Under the pieces are notes generated by a model. That model ran no database searches, was not told the origin of the DNA, and saw only the letters and a program-made list of their open reading frames with translations. Positions 18,099 to 27,129 of a stretch of DNA of 64,000 bases are shown piece by piece. The stretch is from the NCBI RefSeq assembly GCF_000934605.2, contig NZ_CP010897.2, positions 2,418,001-2,482,000 of the forward strand, in the 5' to 3' direction. Origin of the DNA: Pandoraea vervacti. Lineage in GTDB: Bacteria; Pseudomonadota; Gammaproteobacteria; Burkholderiales; Burkholderiaceae. The translations under genes and the position numbers were made by a program. How positions within the stretch are numbered: position 1 is the stretch's first letter; every line of letters begins with the position of its first letter.

Positions 18099-20659
18099 GG
18101 TTCCAATGCTTCGAGTAATTCGGTCTCGACGGCAATTTGCAGGCGGTTGTCCTGCAAGCGGCTGCCGTCAAGCAGGAACGTATCTTCGACACGTTCGCCG
18201 AGGGTATTGATGCGGGCGGTTCGCACGCTAACGCCGTGACGCGCAAGCACGCGTGCGACCGCGTAAAGCAAACCGGTGCGGTCGTTAGCCGACACCGATA
18301 GCAGGTAGTACTGGCCGCGCTCGTCCGGGCGCAGATCGACGCGAGGCGTCACGGGGAAGCTGCGCGAGCGCCGTGGCAGGCGGCCTTTGCTCGGCTCCGC
18401 CAAGGGTTCCGCACGTGTGAGCAGCGACACCAGTTCGCTTTCGACCAGATTGATGATGTCGCGATAACTCGTGTCCAGTCCGGGGTCGGTCAACAAAAAG
18501 CTGTCGAGCGCGAAGCCCTGGCTGGTGGTATGCACCTTGGCGTCGAGAATCGACAGTCCCTTGCGCTCGAAGTACCCGCAAATGCGCGCGAACAAATCGA
18601 CCTGATCGCGGACATAGACGAGAACTTGCAGACCTTCACCGATCGGCGACGGACGCGCCTTGACGATCGGTGACGCGCTATCGACATGGCGCCATAGATG
18701 ACGCGTCTGCCAGGCAACGTCCGCCGGGTCGTTGCGCAGGAAATACGCCACGTCCAGCGTGTTCCAGAGTGCCTCCTGAGCGCGCTCGGGGACGGTGTAC
18801 AGCCGCAATAGTCCGAGCGCTTCCTCTTTGCGGGTTTTCAGTTGCGAATGGGGATCCGGGCTGGCGCCGCCGAGCACTTGCAGCGTGACGCGGTAAAGAT
18901 CCTCCAGCAACTTGCCTTTCCATGCGTTCCACACTTTGGGGCTGGTGCCGCGGATGTCCGCCACGGTCAGGAGATACAGTGCCGTCAGACGTCGCTCGGT
19001 CTCCACCTTGTCCGCAAAGCGGCGGATGACCTCCGGGTCCGTGGTGTCCTGCTTCTGGGCGACAGTACTCATCGTCAGATGCTCGCCCACCAGCCAGACG
19101 ATCAGTTCCGTATCTTCCCTGGCGATGCCGTGACGCACGCAGAACGTGCGCGCGTCCACCATGCCGAGCGTCGAGTGATCGCCGCCACGTCCTTTCGCAA
19201 TGTCATGGAAAAGGGCGGCGATCGTCAGGACCCATGGCCGGTCGAAGTTGGCGATCAACTGACTGCAAAACGGGTATTCGTGCGTATGTTCCGCCACGGC
19301 AAAGCGACGGATGTTGCGCACGACCATCAGGATGTGCTGGTCGACGGTGTAGACGTGGTAGAGATCGTGCTGCATCTGGCCAACCACGCGTCGGAAGTTG
19401 ATCAGATATCGCCCCAGTACGCTCGTCTGATTCATCAGCCGCAGCGCATGGGTAATGCCCTGGGGTTGCTGAAGAATGTCGAGGAATGTGCGACGGTTCT
19501 GAGGGTCCGAACGCCACTGCGCATTCATCAACTCCCGGGCGTTATACAGCGCCCGAAGTGTACGCGCAGACAGGCCTTTCACGCCGACGACCTGCTCGTA
19601 AAGCAGAAACGTTTCGAGGATCGCATTCGGGTGACGCTCGTAAAGCTCGTCGTCCACGATCTCGATCATTCCCTGCTTTTCGACAAATCGCTCGTTGATG
19701 ACGCGCGTCACGCCACTGGTCTGTGGGAACAATCGCGCTTCGACGTTCAGCAACAACACCGTGTTCAACTGCGAGACCGCTTTCGCTGCCCAGTAGTAAC
19801 GTCGCATGAGCTGTTCGCTCGCGCGCTTGGTCGTCGTGGCGTTGAATCCGAGGCTTTGCGCAAGTGCCGTCTGAAGGTCGAAAACGAGCACATCCTGACG
19901 ACGTCGCGCCAGCAAATGCAGTCGCGCGCGCAAGCCCTTCAGGAATTGCTCGTTGCGGCGCAACTCCTTGAGTTCCCGGTCGGTCAGCAAATCACGTGCG
20001 GACAATTCGGCCCAACTGTTGCCAAGGCCCGCGGCTTTCGTCATCCACAGAATGACCTGCAAATCGCGCAATCCGCCCGGACTTTCCTTGCAATTCGGCT
20101 CGAGACTGTATGGGGTGTCCTGGTACTTCGCGTGGCGCTGGCGAATCTCAAGCTGCTTGCTGCGGAAAAAGGCGAGCGGGTCCAGATCCGCGGAAAAGCG
20201 TTGCTGGAACGCTTGGAATAGCGCCTCGTTACCCGTGAGCAGGCGCGCTTCGAGCAGACTGGTTTGCACCGTGATGTCCGCGTGCGCTTCCGAAATGCAC
20301 TCGTCGACGGTTCGCACCGACGAACCGATTTCAAGGCCGATATCCCACAGGAATCCGATGAACGGCTCGACGTGCGACGTCAGCGCGTCGCCGTCGGCGT
20401 TTTGATGCAACAGCAGGATGTCGACGTCCGAATAGGGATACAACTCGCCGCGACCGTATCCGCCCACTGCCACCAACGCAAAGTCGTCCGGCATCCGGCA
20501 CTCGGCCCACGCGTCTTTCATGGACTGGTCGACGGCGTGACACAGGCCATGCAGAAGAGCGTCGATCTTGCCATGCGCGGTAAAGCGCTCGACGAGTTCG
20601 GCTTTGCGGTCCTTGAGGACCTGACGAAGCGGAGACGGGGCGTGTGCACGTGCGTGCAT
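18095..20659 (-). CDS. glnD: PII uridylyltransferase / uridylyl-removing enzyme
   Basis: Bifunctional nitrogen sensor that uridylylates PII proteins at low glutamine and deuridylylates them at high glutamine. Visible parts: nucleotidyltransferase motif GGYGRGELYPYSDVD (66-80), the glutamine-synthetase-adenylyltransferase-like linker, an HD domain with FHDIAKGRGGDHS, and two C-terminal ACT domains (LQVLVYVRDQVDLFARICGYF; YLLSVSANDRTGLLYAVARVL). 854 aa is typical. It overlaps rluB by four bases. In relatives map lies directly upstream; here an IS5-family element separates them, so glnD probably depends on the 150 bp of flanking sequence or on readthrough from the IS. Confidence 0.96.
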   Translation of the reverse strand: MHARAHAPSPLRQVLKDRKAELVERFTAHGKIDALLHGLCHAVDQSMKDAWAECRMPDDFALVAVGGYGRGELYPYSDVDILLLHQNADGDALTSHVEPFIGFLWDIGLEIGSSVRTVDECISEAHADITVQTSLLEARLLTGNEALFQAFQQRFSADLDPLAFFRSKQLEIRQRHAKYQDTPYSLEPNCKESPGGLRDLQVILWMTKAAGLGNSWAELSARDLLTDRELKELRRNEQFLKGLRARLHLLARRRQDVLVFDLQTALAQSLGFNATTTKRASEQLMRRYYWAAKAVSQLNTVLLLNVEARLFPQTSGVTRVINERFVEKQGMIEIVDDELYERHPNAILETFLLYEQVVGVKGLSARTLRALYNARELMNAQWRSDPQNRRTFLDILQQPQGITHALRLMNQTSVLGRYLINFRRVVGQMQHDLYHVYTVDQHILMVVRNIRRFAVAEHTHEYPFCSQLIANFDRPWVLTIAALFHDIAKGRGGDHSTLGMVDARTFCVRHGIAREDTELIVWLVGEHLTMSTVAQKQDTTDPEVIRRFADKVETERRLTALYLLTVADIRGTSPKVWNAWKGKLLEDLYRVTLQVLGGASPDPHSQLKTRKEEALGLLRLYTVPERAQEALWNTLDVAYFLRNDPADVAWQTRHLWRHVDSASPIVKARPSPIGEGLQVLVYVRDQVDLFARICGYFERKGLSILDAKVHTTSQGFALDSFLLTDPGLDTSYRDIINLVESELVSLLTRAEPLAEPSKGRLPRRSRSFPVTPRVDLRPDERGQYYLLSVSANDRTGLLYAVARVLARHGVSVRTARINTLGERVEDTFLLDGSRLQDNRLQIAVETELLEALEP

Positions 20660-20810
20660 GGCGGTTTCCAGGATAGGGTTGGACGAGTCAGGCCGGTACG
20701 GCCGGGCGCCTGCAGGTAAAGTGCCGAACTCTGTGAGCTCGGCGGGTAATCGGATGACGTAAAGCTGGAAAAAGCTGGCTGAACTTGCCTAAGCTACCTA
20801 AAGCCCCTAA

Positions 20811-21714
20811 GAATCTCTAACAAAATGAGTTTACGGGGGCTGTTAACTCAAAGTGATTTTTGTTAACCTTTGCGCAGTCATCGCTGCGCAAAGGACATGG
20901 CCAAACCAATACTCGACGACGAACTGTGGGCAATCATCCAGCCACTGCTGCCGCCACCGAAGCCTCGGCGCGCCCGCTATCCCGGGCGCAAGCCGCTGGA
21001 CGATCGTGCCGTGCTCACGGGCATCCTGTTCGTTCTGCAATCCGGCATCCCTTGGGAAATGCTGCCGCAGGAAATGGGCTGCGGCTCAGGCATGAGTTGC
21101 TGGCGACGGCTACATGCCTGGCAGAAGGCTGGCGTCTGGGATCGTCTGCACGAGGTACTTCTGGCCAAGCTCCGTGCGGCCGATCGCATCGACTGGTCTC
21201 GTGTAGTCGTCGATTCCTCTTCTATCCGGGCAGTGGGGTCGGGTCAAAAACAGGACCTAACCCCACAGATCGCGCGCGACCAGGTTCAAAGCACCACGTC
21301 CTGACCGACGCCCAAGGCATTCCACTGTCGCTGATACTCACGGGCGCCAACCGCAACGACATTACCCAACTGCTGCCACTGATCGAGGCGATTCCTCCGA
21401 TTCGAGGCAAGCGCGGTCGCCCCTTGTCTAAACCGCACATCGTTCAGGGTGATCGCGGCTACGACCACGACAAGTACCGCAAGCCCCTGCACGCCGTCGG
21501 CATCGCCACCGAGATTGCTCGCCGCGGCGAGCCTCACGGCAGCGGTCTTGGCAAGACGCGTTGGGTTGTCGAGCGAACCATCGCGTGGCTGCACAACTTC
21601 AAGCGATTGCGAGTCCGCTTCGAGCGCCTCGCAATCATTCACGAAGCCTTCCTGAAAATGGCTGGTTGCATCATCTGCTGGCGCCATCTCAGGAAATCAT
21701 TTTGTTAGAGCTTC
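20811..21714 (+). mobile_element. IS5-family (IS427-like) insertion sequence
   Basis: A 904-bp element between glnD and map. Ends are inverted repeats: GAATCTCTAACAAAATGA on the left and GAAGCTCTAACAAAATGA (reverse complement of the right end), one mismatch over this length. TAA occurs immediately outside both ends (20808-20810 and 21715-21717) and fits the 3-bp target duplication usual for this group. Removing the element plus one TAA gives continuous sequence AAGCCCC-TAA-GGCGCC. The near-perfect ends suggest a recent insertion. Confidence 0.88.
20897..21708 (+). CDS. IS427-type transposase, two frames (-1 frameshift)
   Basis: DDE transposase split over two overlapping frames. Frame A runs from ATG 20897 (MAKPILDDELWAIIQPLLPP) to a stop at 21304 and carries the DUF4096-like N-terminal domain and the first catalytic Asp (VVVDSSSIRA). 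Frame B lies one base back, runs to 21708 and carries the second Asp (GDRGYDHDKY) and the Glu region (VVERTIAWLHNFKRLRVRFE). The frames share the stretch around AAAAA at 21246-21250, where GGT-CAA-AAA-CAG would slip to TCA-AAA-ACA, restoring the family sequence KTGPNPTDRARPGSKHHV. Programmed -1 frameshifting is known in this group, so the gene is probably intact. The stop overlaps the right inverted repeat. Confidence 0.85.
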
Positions 21715-21891
21715 TAAGGCGCCGTCGGGGCCGGTGGGGACTGATCGTGAAGAAGTCCGGCTACGAAAAAAATGCGTTAGAAAAACGTTAGAAACGGCAG
21801 AAACGTTGGAAAAGCGCTCTGAAAACGACGACAAGAACCTGACAGGCTCACGTGGCCGCCCGTATCGTCGACGGACCGCCAGAGAACATCG

Positions 21892-22719
21892 TCAGGCGGC
21901 CGCGGCGAACGACGTGACATAGGACGAACCGGGCGGCGGCGGTGGCGTCAGCGCGGAATGCGTGAGCACCTCATGGCCGGTTTCCGTCACCAGCACCGTG
22001 TGCTCCCATTGGGCCGAGAGGCTGCGATCACGCGTTTTGACGGTCCATTGGTCCGGCATCGTGCGAATTTCTCGCTTGCCGGCGTTGATCATCGGCTCGA
22101 TGGTGAAGATCATGCCGGCCTGTAACTCAATGCCCGTTCCCTGACGCCCGTAATGCAGGATCTGGGGGTCTTCGTGGAATACCTGGCCGATACCATGGCC
22201 GCAATATTCTCGTACCACGCTATATCCCTGGGCTTCGGCGTGCGTCTGGATCGCGTGACCGATGTCGCCCAGGTGCGCGCCCGGGCGAACCTGATTGATC
22301 CCGAGCCACATGCATTCGTACGTGACCTGTGCCAGGCGCTTCGCGAGAATCGTACCGTCACCCACGATGAACATGCGGCTCGTGTCACCGAAATAGCCGT
22401 CCTTGATCACCGTGATATCGATGTTGAGCGCGTCGCCGTTCTTGAGCGTTTTGTCGCCGGGAATGCCGTGGCAAATCACGTCGTTCACGGAGATGCACGT
22501 CGCCTTGGGGTAGGGGGGGTAACCGGGGGGCTGGTAATTCAGCGGCGCGGGCACCGTGCCTTGCTCTTTGACCATGAACTCGTGGCAAAGACGGTCGAGT
22601 TCCCCGGTGGTCACGCCTGCACGCACGTGCGGCGTAATGAAATCAAGCACTTCACTCGCCAGGCGGCAAGCGACGCGCATCATTTCGATGTCGTGGGCAT
22701 TCTTGAGGGTAATGGCCAT
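21892..22719 (-). CDS. map: Methionine aminopeptidase, type I
   Basis: Removes the initiator Met after deformylation. Ligands of the two-metal site are visible: the two Asp in NIDITVIKDGYFGDTSRM, His in YCGHGIGQVFHE, Glu in MIFTIEPMI and Glu in QWEHTVLV. 275 aa from ATG 22719 (MAITLKNAHDIEMM), the usual start; an in-frame ATG 12 codons upstream (22755) is possible, and neither has a strong ribosome binding site. The gene is flanked by insertion sequences on both sides: the IS427-like element downstream and an IS110 element about 60-100 bp upstream, which may have altered its promoter. Essentiality elsewhere makes continued expression likely. Confidence 0.95.
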   Translation of the reverse strand: MAITLKNAHDIEMMRVACRLASEVLDFITPHVRAGVTTGELDRLCHEFMVKEQGTVPAPLNYQPPGYPPYPKATCISVNDVICHGIPGDKTLKNGDALNIDITVIKDGYFGDTSRMFIVGDGTILAKRLAQVTYECMWLGINQVRPGAHLGDIGHAIQTHAEAQGYSVVREYCGHGIGQVFHEDPQILHYGRQGTGIELQAGMIFTIEPMINAGKREIRTMPDQWTVKTRDRSLSAQWEHTVLVTETGHEVLTHSALTPPPPPGSSYVTSFAAAA

Positions 22720-22759
22720 TGCGGAGTCGGGCAAATTACGTAAATAGTGACGCATTATC

Positions 22760-23990
22760 GCATCAATGAACCGTTTTGGCCTTGTCCGACGAGGATTTCG
22801 GAGATACCGTCTTGCCCGTCAAGCGATTGCGACGTAGTTCGCCCGATAAGGCTGTCGTGTCTTCAGAACGCCGAAACACAGATGCACAAGCTTACGCATT
22901 GCAGCGCCGAGTATAGACATGGTGGATTTGCCACGCGCTGCCAAGCGTTCACACAATGCCTTGATGTGGGGGTTATAGCGTTTAGCGACGACGGCCGCCA
23001 TGTAGAGAGTTGCCCGTACCTTGGGCGGCCCGGCCTTCGATAAACGTGAAGGGCCCTGGATCGACGATCCCGACTGCCTCTGCACCGGCACCAGGCCGAG
23101 ATACGCCGCAAGTTGTTCTGCAGAATCGAAGTGGCGCGCGTGCATGATGGCAAGCAGCGTGCGGCCTACCTGAGGGCCAACTGCCGGGATACTTTGCAGC
23201 AACATCAAGTTTGCTTTAAGGCCCGGATGGGCAGCAATGTGATCATCGATCTCGCGTTGCAGGCTGGCTAAATGGCGCTCCAAAAACTCGATCGTCTCGA
23301 GAATCGAATGCAGGACTAGCGCCGTTGGAGCCGTGATTTCCGCTTTCTCATGCCGGTTGCGCTCACGCTGAAGATCTTGTGCAAGCGCTTCACGGCGCGC
23401 CATCAGTGCTTGAAGTATGCGAGCCTCGGGCGCTGGAGGACTCCAGCGCATTGGCCGTGCGTGCATCGCAAAGCGCGCTAACACGTGGCTGTCTACAATG
23501 TCGTTCTTCGTGCGCACGCCCATTCCGGTCGCAAAAGCACGCACCTGCGCAGGATTAACGACAGACACGGAGAGCCCGGCATCGTGCAGGCCACACGCGG
23601 CCATCTCGTGATAGACGCCGGTACCTTCGAGCGCGACATGTACGTGGCTCGGCTCGGTGTGTCTCTTGCCCAACCAGCCCAACAGATCGGTTAGGCCGGC
23701 GCGGCTATTGGCAACAACCTTCGTACTACGCTTGCCGTTTGTCATGTCCAGCAGGCAGCAATCCAGCTTGGCTTTGGCAACATCAATACCGAGGTAGAAC
23801 ATCAATTTGATCCTTAATCGAGGAATCAATACCAACTCACCCACTTGCCTTGTACATACAGGGTCCACGCCCTTGGCTACCGTTCAGTGTCTGTGCTGGT
23901 GAGGGCGAGGCGAAGGGCATTATCTCCACAGCAAGGTCCAAGCCTTCAGGCTCCAAACATGCTCACTTCACCTCATGTGACGGTAGCTAA
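22760..23990 (-). mobile_element. IS110-family element, ends approximate
   Basis: An IS110-type transposase with a long non-coding flank upstream of it separates map from rpsB. IS110 elements have no long terminal inverted repeats and make little or no target duplication, so the ends cannot be placed by eye. They should lie between about 22756-22818 on the right side of the element and 23900-24050 on the left side. Comparison with an empty site would fix them. Confidence 0.75.
22819..23802 (-). CDS. IS110-family transposase
   Basis: Transposase of 327 aa with the two parts typical of IS110. The N-terminal RuvC-like DEDD domain begins FYLGIDVAKAKLDCCLLD, with LEGTGVYH and KNDIVDSHVLARF. The C-terminal Transposase_20 domain has LLQSIPAVGPQVGRTLLAIM and the conserved-serine region QRQSGSSIQGPSRLSKAG. 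ATG 23802 is chosen: AAGGA lies eight bases upstream and the longer frame adds no family sequence. No internal stop or shift is seen, so it looks functional. Confidence 0.93.
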   Translation of the reverse strand: MFYLGIDVAKAKLDCCLLDMTNGKRSTKVVANSRAGLTDLLGWLGKRHTEPSHVHVALEGTGVYHEMAACGLHDAGLSVSVVNPAQVRAFATGMGVRTKNDIVDSHVLARFAMHARPMRWSPPAPEARILQALMARREALAQDLQRERNRHEKAEITAPTALVLHSILETIEFLERHLASLQREIDDHIAAHPGLKANLMLLQSIPAVGPQVGRTLLAIMHARHFDSAEQLAAYLGLVPVQRQSGSSIQGPSRLSKAGPPKVRATLYMAAVVAKRYNPHIKALCERLAARGKSTMSILGAAMRKLVHLCFGVLKTRQPYRANYVAIA

Positions 23991-24000
23991 CCATCACGAA
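23803..24000 (-). ncRNA. Possible IS110 bridge RNA region
   Basis: About 200 bp upstream of the transposase hold no ORF. In IS110 elements the non-coding left end produces a bridge RNA with target-binding and donor-binding loops that guides recombination (shown for IS621). Small hairpins are visible on the minus strand, for example AGCC-tgaa-GGCT and the palindrome TGTATGTACA. The RNA itself is inferred from the family only; its ends and loops cannot be read without covariance models. Confidence 0.3.
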
Positions 24001-24130
24001 GACGAAGATACAAGGGCTCCGACGGTGAATTGCCGTGAATCCGACGACGTGCGTGAAGCGGGTGCTGCACTCGCCCGCAAGCCGCGCGAATCGGGCATTC
24101 ACGGCCTGTCATCACAAGTTCACGTGCCGC

Positions 24131-24160
24131 TTGAGTGCCAGCACGGCCCGATGCTATAAT
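24131..24160 (+). promoter_or_regulatory. Sigma-70 promoter of rpsB-tsf
   Basis: TTGAGT at 24131-24136 and a perfect TATAAT at 24155-24160, spaced 18 bp. Expected start is near 24167, giving a leader of about 280 nt before rpsB. It is the best consensus promoter seen in the window. Confidence 0.75.
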
Positions 24161-24166
24161 CTCGGG

Positions 24167-24445
24167 CTAAGTCGAGGACGAGTTGTCAATAAGGTCGAGG
24201 GTTTCCCCTTGGTTTTTTGCGAGATTCGCCGAAGTTTTGGGGTGTTTAGCCCCAAAATGGTGCCAACAGGCGCAATTTTCGGTGGTCTCGAGTGGCATGT
24301 CCGTCGTCGGCTTGGAAATTTTGAAATCGCGGGCCGGCGCACCCAGGGTGCCCGATCTTCGCAGGCGGGTCATGCAAAGCTGTATGGCAGTCTGGCGAAA
24401 CGGGTACGGCAGCCGGTCTAAGACCTAACCCTCACGGAGAATCAC
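24167..24445 (+). promoter_or_regulatory. Long rpsB leader, candidate S2 autoregulatory region
   Basis: About 280 nt of untranslated leader with no convincing ORF. It contains a hairpin TTTTGGGG (24235-24242) / CCCCAAAA (24250-24257) and a smaller GCACC-cag-GGTGC at 24339-24351. In E. coli the rpsB-tsf leader binds S2 and represses its own translation. Whether this leader works the same way is inferred from position. The hairpin lacks a T-tract, so simple termination is unlikely. Confidence 0.4.
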
Positions 24446-25195
24446 ATGTCTGTCACGATGCGTCAGATGCTGGAAGCGGGCGTCCACTTTGGTCACCAAA
24501 CCCGTTTCTGGAACCCCAAGATGGCCCCCTATATCTTCGGCCATCGCAACAAGATTCACATCATCAACCTCGAAAAGACGTTGCCGATGTACCAGGACGC
24601 ACTGAAGTACGTGCGTCAGCTGGCAGCAAACCGCGGCACGATCCTGTTCGTGGGCACGAAGCGTCAAGCGCGTGACATCGTGGCGGAAGCCGCAGCACGT
24701 GCCGGTATGCCTTACGTCAACAACCGTTGGCTGGGCGGCATGCTGACGAACTTCAAGACCCTGAAGTCGTCGATCAAGAAGCTCAAGGACATGGAGCAGG
24801 CTCTGGAAGCCGGCGAGCAAGAGCGCATGAGCAAGAAGGAAGCGCTGCTGTTCGATCGCGAAATGGCCAAGCTGCAAAAGTCGATCGGTGGCGTGAAGGA
24901 AATGGGTGGCATGCCCGACGCCATTTTCGTCGTCGACGTCGGCTATCACAAGATCGCCATCACGGAAGCCAACAAGCTGGGTATTCCCGTGATCGCAGTG
25001 GTCGATACGAACCACTCGCCGGAAGGTGTGGATTACGTGATCCCGGGTAACGACGACTCGAGCAAGGCTGTCGAGCTGTACGTGCAAGGCGTTGCCGACG
25101 CGATCCTCGAAGGCCGTGCAAACGCCGTCAAGGAAGTCGTTGAAGCCGTTCGCGGCGAAGGCGACGAGTTCGTCGAAGTGAACGAAGAGGCGTAA
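24446..25195 (+). CDS. rpsB: 30S ribosomal protein S2
   Basis: Small-subunit protein S2, 249 aa. It starts MSVTMRQMLEAGVHFGHQTRFWNPKM, with the family signature GTKRQARDIVAEAA, the coiled-coil hairpin (KSSIKKLKDMEQALEAGEQERMSKK region) and the DTNHSPEGVDYVIPGNDDS segment. CACGGAGA lies just before the ATG. It is followed by a terminator-like hairpin and then tsf, so part of the transcription probably stops after rpsB. Confidence 0.98.
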   Translation: MSVTMRQMLEAGVHFGHQTRFWNPKMAPYIFGHRNKIHIINLEKTLPMYQDALKYVRQLAANRGTILFVGTKRQARDIVAEAAARAGMPYVNNRWLGGMLTNFKTLKSSIKKLKDMEQALEAGEQERMSKKEALLFDREMAKLQKSIGGVKEMGGMPDAIFVVDVGYHKIAITEANKLGIPVIAVVDTNHSPEGVDYVIPGNDDSSKAVELYVQGVADAILEGRANAVKEVVEAVRGEGDEFVEVNEEA

Positions 25196-25214
25196 GCGGC
25201 CACCGCTGCGTAAC

Positions 25215-25246
25215 AAAAGGGGCTGCTTGTGGCGCCCCTTTTTTTT
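25215..25246 (+). terminator. Terminator/attenuator between rpsB and tsf
   Basis: AAAAGGGGC (25215-25223) pairs with GCCCCTTTT (25234-25242), followed by a T8 tract. It would lower tsf expression relative to rpsB. Confidence 0.9.
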
Positions 25247-25348
25247 AGTCCGATTTCCCCGTGTGGGGTGTGCGGGCGCCAGGGGCGGGCAATGAGGCCG
25301 TCCTAGTGAAGCCCCCTCCCGACTGATTCGATATACAGGAGTAATGAT

Positions 25349-26230
25349 ATGCCGGCAATTACTGCAGCAATGGTGGGCGAACTGCGCGCCAAGACCGATG
25401 CGCCGATGATGGAATGCAAGAAGGCGCTGACCGAAGCCGACGGCGACATGGTCCGTGCTGAAGAAATCCTGCGTGTCAAGCTGGGTAGCAAGGCCAGCAA
25501 GGCCGCTAGCCGCATCACGGCTGAAGGCGTGATCTCGGCTTACATCGACGGCGGCAAGGGTGCCGTGGTCGAAATCAACTGCGAAACCGATTTCGTCTCG
25601 AAGAACGACGACTTCCTGAAGTTCGCCAACGATCTGGCCAAGCTGGTCGCCGAGAACAACCCGGCTGACGTTGCAGCCCTGTCGGCACTGCCGCTCGACG
25701 GCAAGACCGTTGATCAAGTGCGTGCCGACCTGATCGGCAAGATCGGCGAAAACATGACGATCCGTCGCTTCCAGCGCTACGAAACGTCGGGCAAGCTCGC
25801 TGCTTACCTGCACGGCACGCGCATCGGCGTGGTCGTCGAGTACGAAGGCGCGGACGCCGAAGTTGGCAAGAACGTCGCCATGCACATCGCCGCCATGAAG
25901 CCGGTGGCCGTGTCGGGTGACCAGGTGTCGCCGGAACTGATCGAGAAGGAACGCAAGGTTGCCGCAGAAAAGGCCGCGGAATCGGGCAAGCCGGCCGAGA
26001 TCGTCGCCAAGATGGTGGAAGGCAGCGTGCAGAAGTTCCTGAAGGAAGTCTCGCTGTTCAACCAGACGTACGTGAAGGACGACAAGGCAACCGTCGAACA
26101 GATGCTCAAGGCCAACAACACGACGGTCAAGGGCTTCACGATGTACATCGTCGGCGAAGGCATCGAGAAGAAGCAAGACGACTTCGCTGCCGAAGTGGCA
26201 GCTCAGGTGGCCGCTGCAAAGCAGTCGTAA
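25349..26230 (+). CDS. tsf: Elongation factor Ts
   Basis: Guanine-nucleotide exchange factor for EF-Tu, 293 aa. The N-terminal UBA-like domain (MPAITAAMVGELRAKTDAPMMECKKAL) contains the TDAPMMECKKAL motif, and the core has CETDFVSKNDDF, which contacts EF-Tu. AGGAG precedes the ATG by eight bases. It follows rpsB after 153 bp that include the terminator; a separate promoter in that gap is possible but not clearly readable. Confidence 0.98.
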   Translation: MPAITAAMVGELRAKTDAPMMECKKALTEADGDMVRAEEILRVKLGSKASKAASRITAEGVISAYIDGGKGAVVEINCETDFVSKNDDFLKFANDLAKLVAENNPADVAALSALPLDGKTVDQVRADLIGKIGENMTIRRFQRYETSGKLAAYLHGTRIGVVVEYEGADAEVGKNVAMHIAAMKPVAVSGDQVSPELIEKERKVAAEKAAESGKPAEIVAKMVEGSVQKFLKEVSLFNQTYVKDDKATVEQMLKANNTTVKGFTMYIVGEGIEKKQDDFAAEVAAQVAAAKQS

Positions 26231-26328
26231 TTCGCGCAGTACCGTAGTATTCGGGGGCGGCGGTGCCGTCCCCGTTGTTTCATCCAGAATACCCCCACAG
26301 TGCCCGACCAGACTCCTTAAGGACCGCC

Positions 26329-27042
26329 ATGTCTACTCCTTACAAACGCGTACTTCTCAAGCTTTCTGGTGAAGCCCTCATGGGTGACGATTCGTTCGGC
26401 ATCAATCGCGCAACCATCGAGCGGATGGTTGGCGACATCGCCGAAGTCGTTCGCCTGGGCACGCAACTGGCCGTCGTGATCGGCGGTGGCAATATCTTCC
26501 GGGGTGTGGCAGGCGGTGCCGCCGGCATGGACCGGGCGACGGCCGACTACATGGGGATGCTTGCCACCATGATGAACGCGCTGGCGCTGCAGGACGCCAT
26601 GCGTCACGCTGGCATCGAAGCGCGTGTGCAATCCGCGCTGCGTATGGACCAGGTCGTCGAGCCTTACATTCGTCCGCGCGCGATCCGTCAACTCGAAGAG
26701 GGCAAAGTCGTGATCTTCGCCGCCGGTACGGGCAACCCGTTCTTCACGACCGACACGGCTGCGGCGTTGCGCGGCTCGGAGGTCGGCGCGGAAGTGGTGC
26801 TCAAGGCGACCAAGGTCGACGGCGTGTACTCGGCTGACCCCAAGAAGGATCCGAACGCTGTAAAGTACTCGACCATCAGCTTCGACGAGGCGATCTCGAA
26901 GAATCTGCAGGTCATGGACGCGACGGCTTTTGCTCTGTGCCGCGATCAGAAGATGCCGGTGCGCGTTTTCTCGATCGTGAAGCCGGGGGCGCTCAAGCAC
27001 GTCATCCTCGGCGAAGACGAGGGAACGCTCGTCCACGTTTGA
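26329..27042 (+). CDS. pyrH: UMP kinase
   Basis: Phosphorylates UMP to UDP for pyrimidine nucleotide synthesis; 237 aa, amino-acid-kinase fold. Signatures: YKRVLLKLSGEALMGDD at the N terminus, VIGGGNIFRG (glycine loop), DRATADYMGMLATMMNAL and AAGTGNPFFTTDTAA. ATG 26329 is used: AAGGA lies six bases upstream and MSTPYKRVLLK is the normal start, although the frame is open for 22 codons further upstream. frr follows after 87 bp. Confidence 0.97.
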   Translation: MSTPYKRVLLKLSGEALMGDDSFGINRATIERMVGDIAEVVRLGTQLAVVIGGGNIFRGVAGGAAGMDRATADYMGMLATMMNALALQDAMRHAGIEARVQSALRMDQVVEPYIRPRAIRQLEEGKVVIFAAGTGNPFFTTDTAAALRGSEVGAEVVLKATKVDGVYSADPKKDPNAVKYSTISFDEAISKNLQVMDATAFALCRDQKMPVRVFSIVKPGALKHVILGEDEGTLVHV

Positions 27043-27129
27043 GTTCAAATTGCGGCGTCGGCGTGCATTGGCGCGCCGACGCCGTATCATTTATGTTTGC
27101 GTAACAAATTTCAAGGTTTGGAGGTTGCC

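Noticed and set aside
23845..24421. Rightward frames in the IS110/rpsB region
   Set aside because: No similarity to known proteins by eye; they fall in the non-coding end of the element and the rpsB promoter/leader.
24183..24428. Open frame in the rpsB leader
   Set aside because: No ribosome binding site, no family sequence, and it overlaps hairpins; a long leader is the simpler reading.
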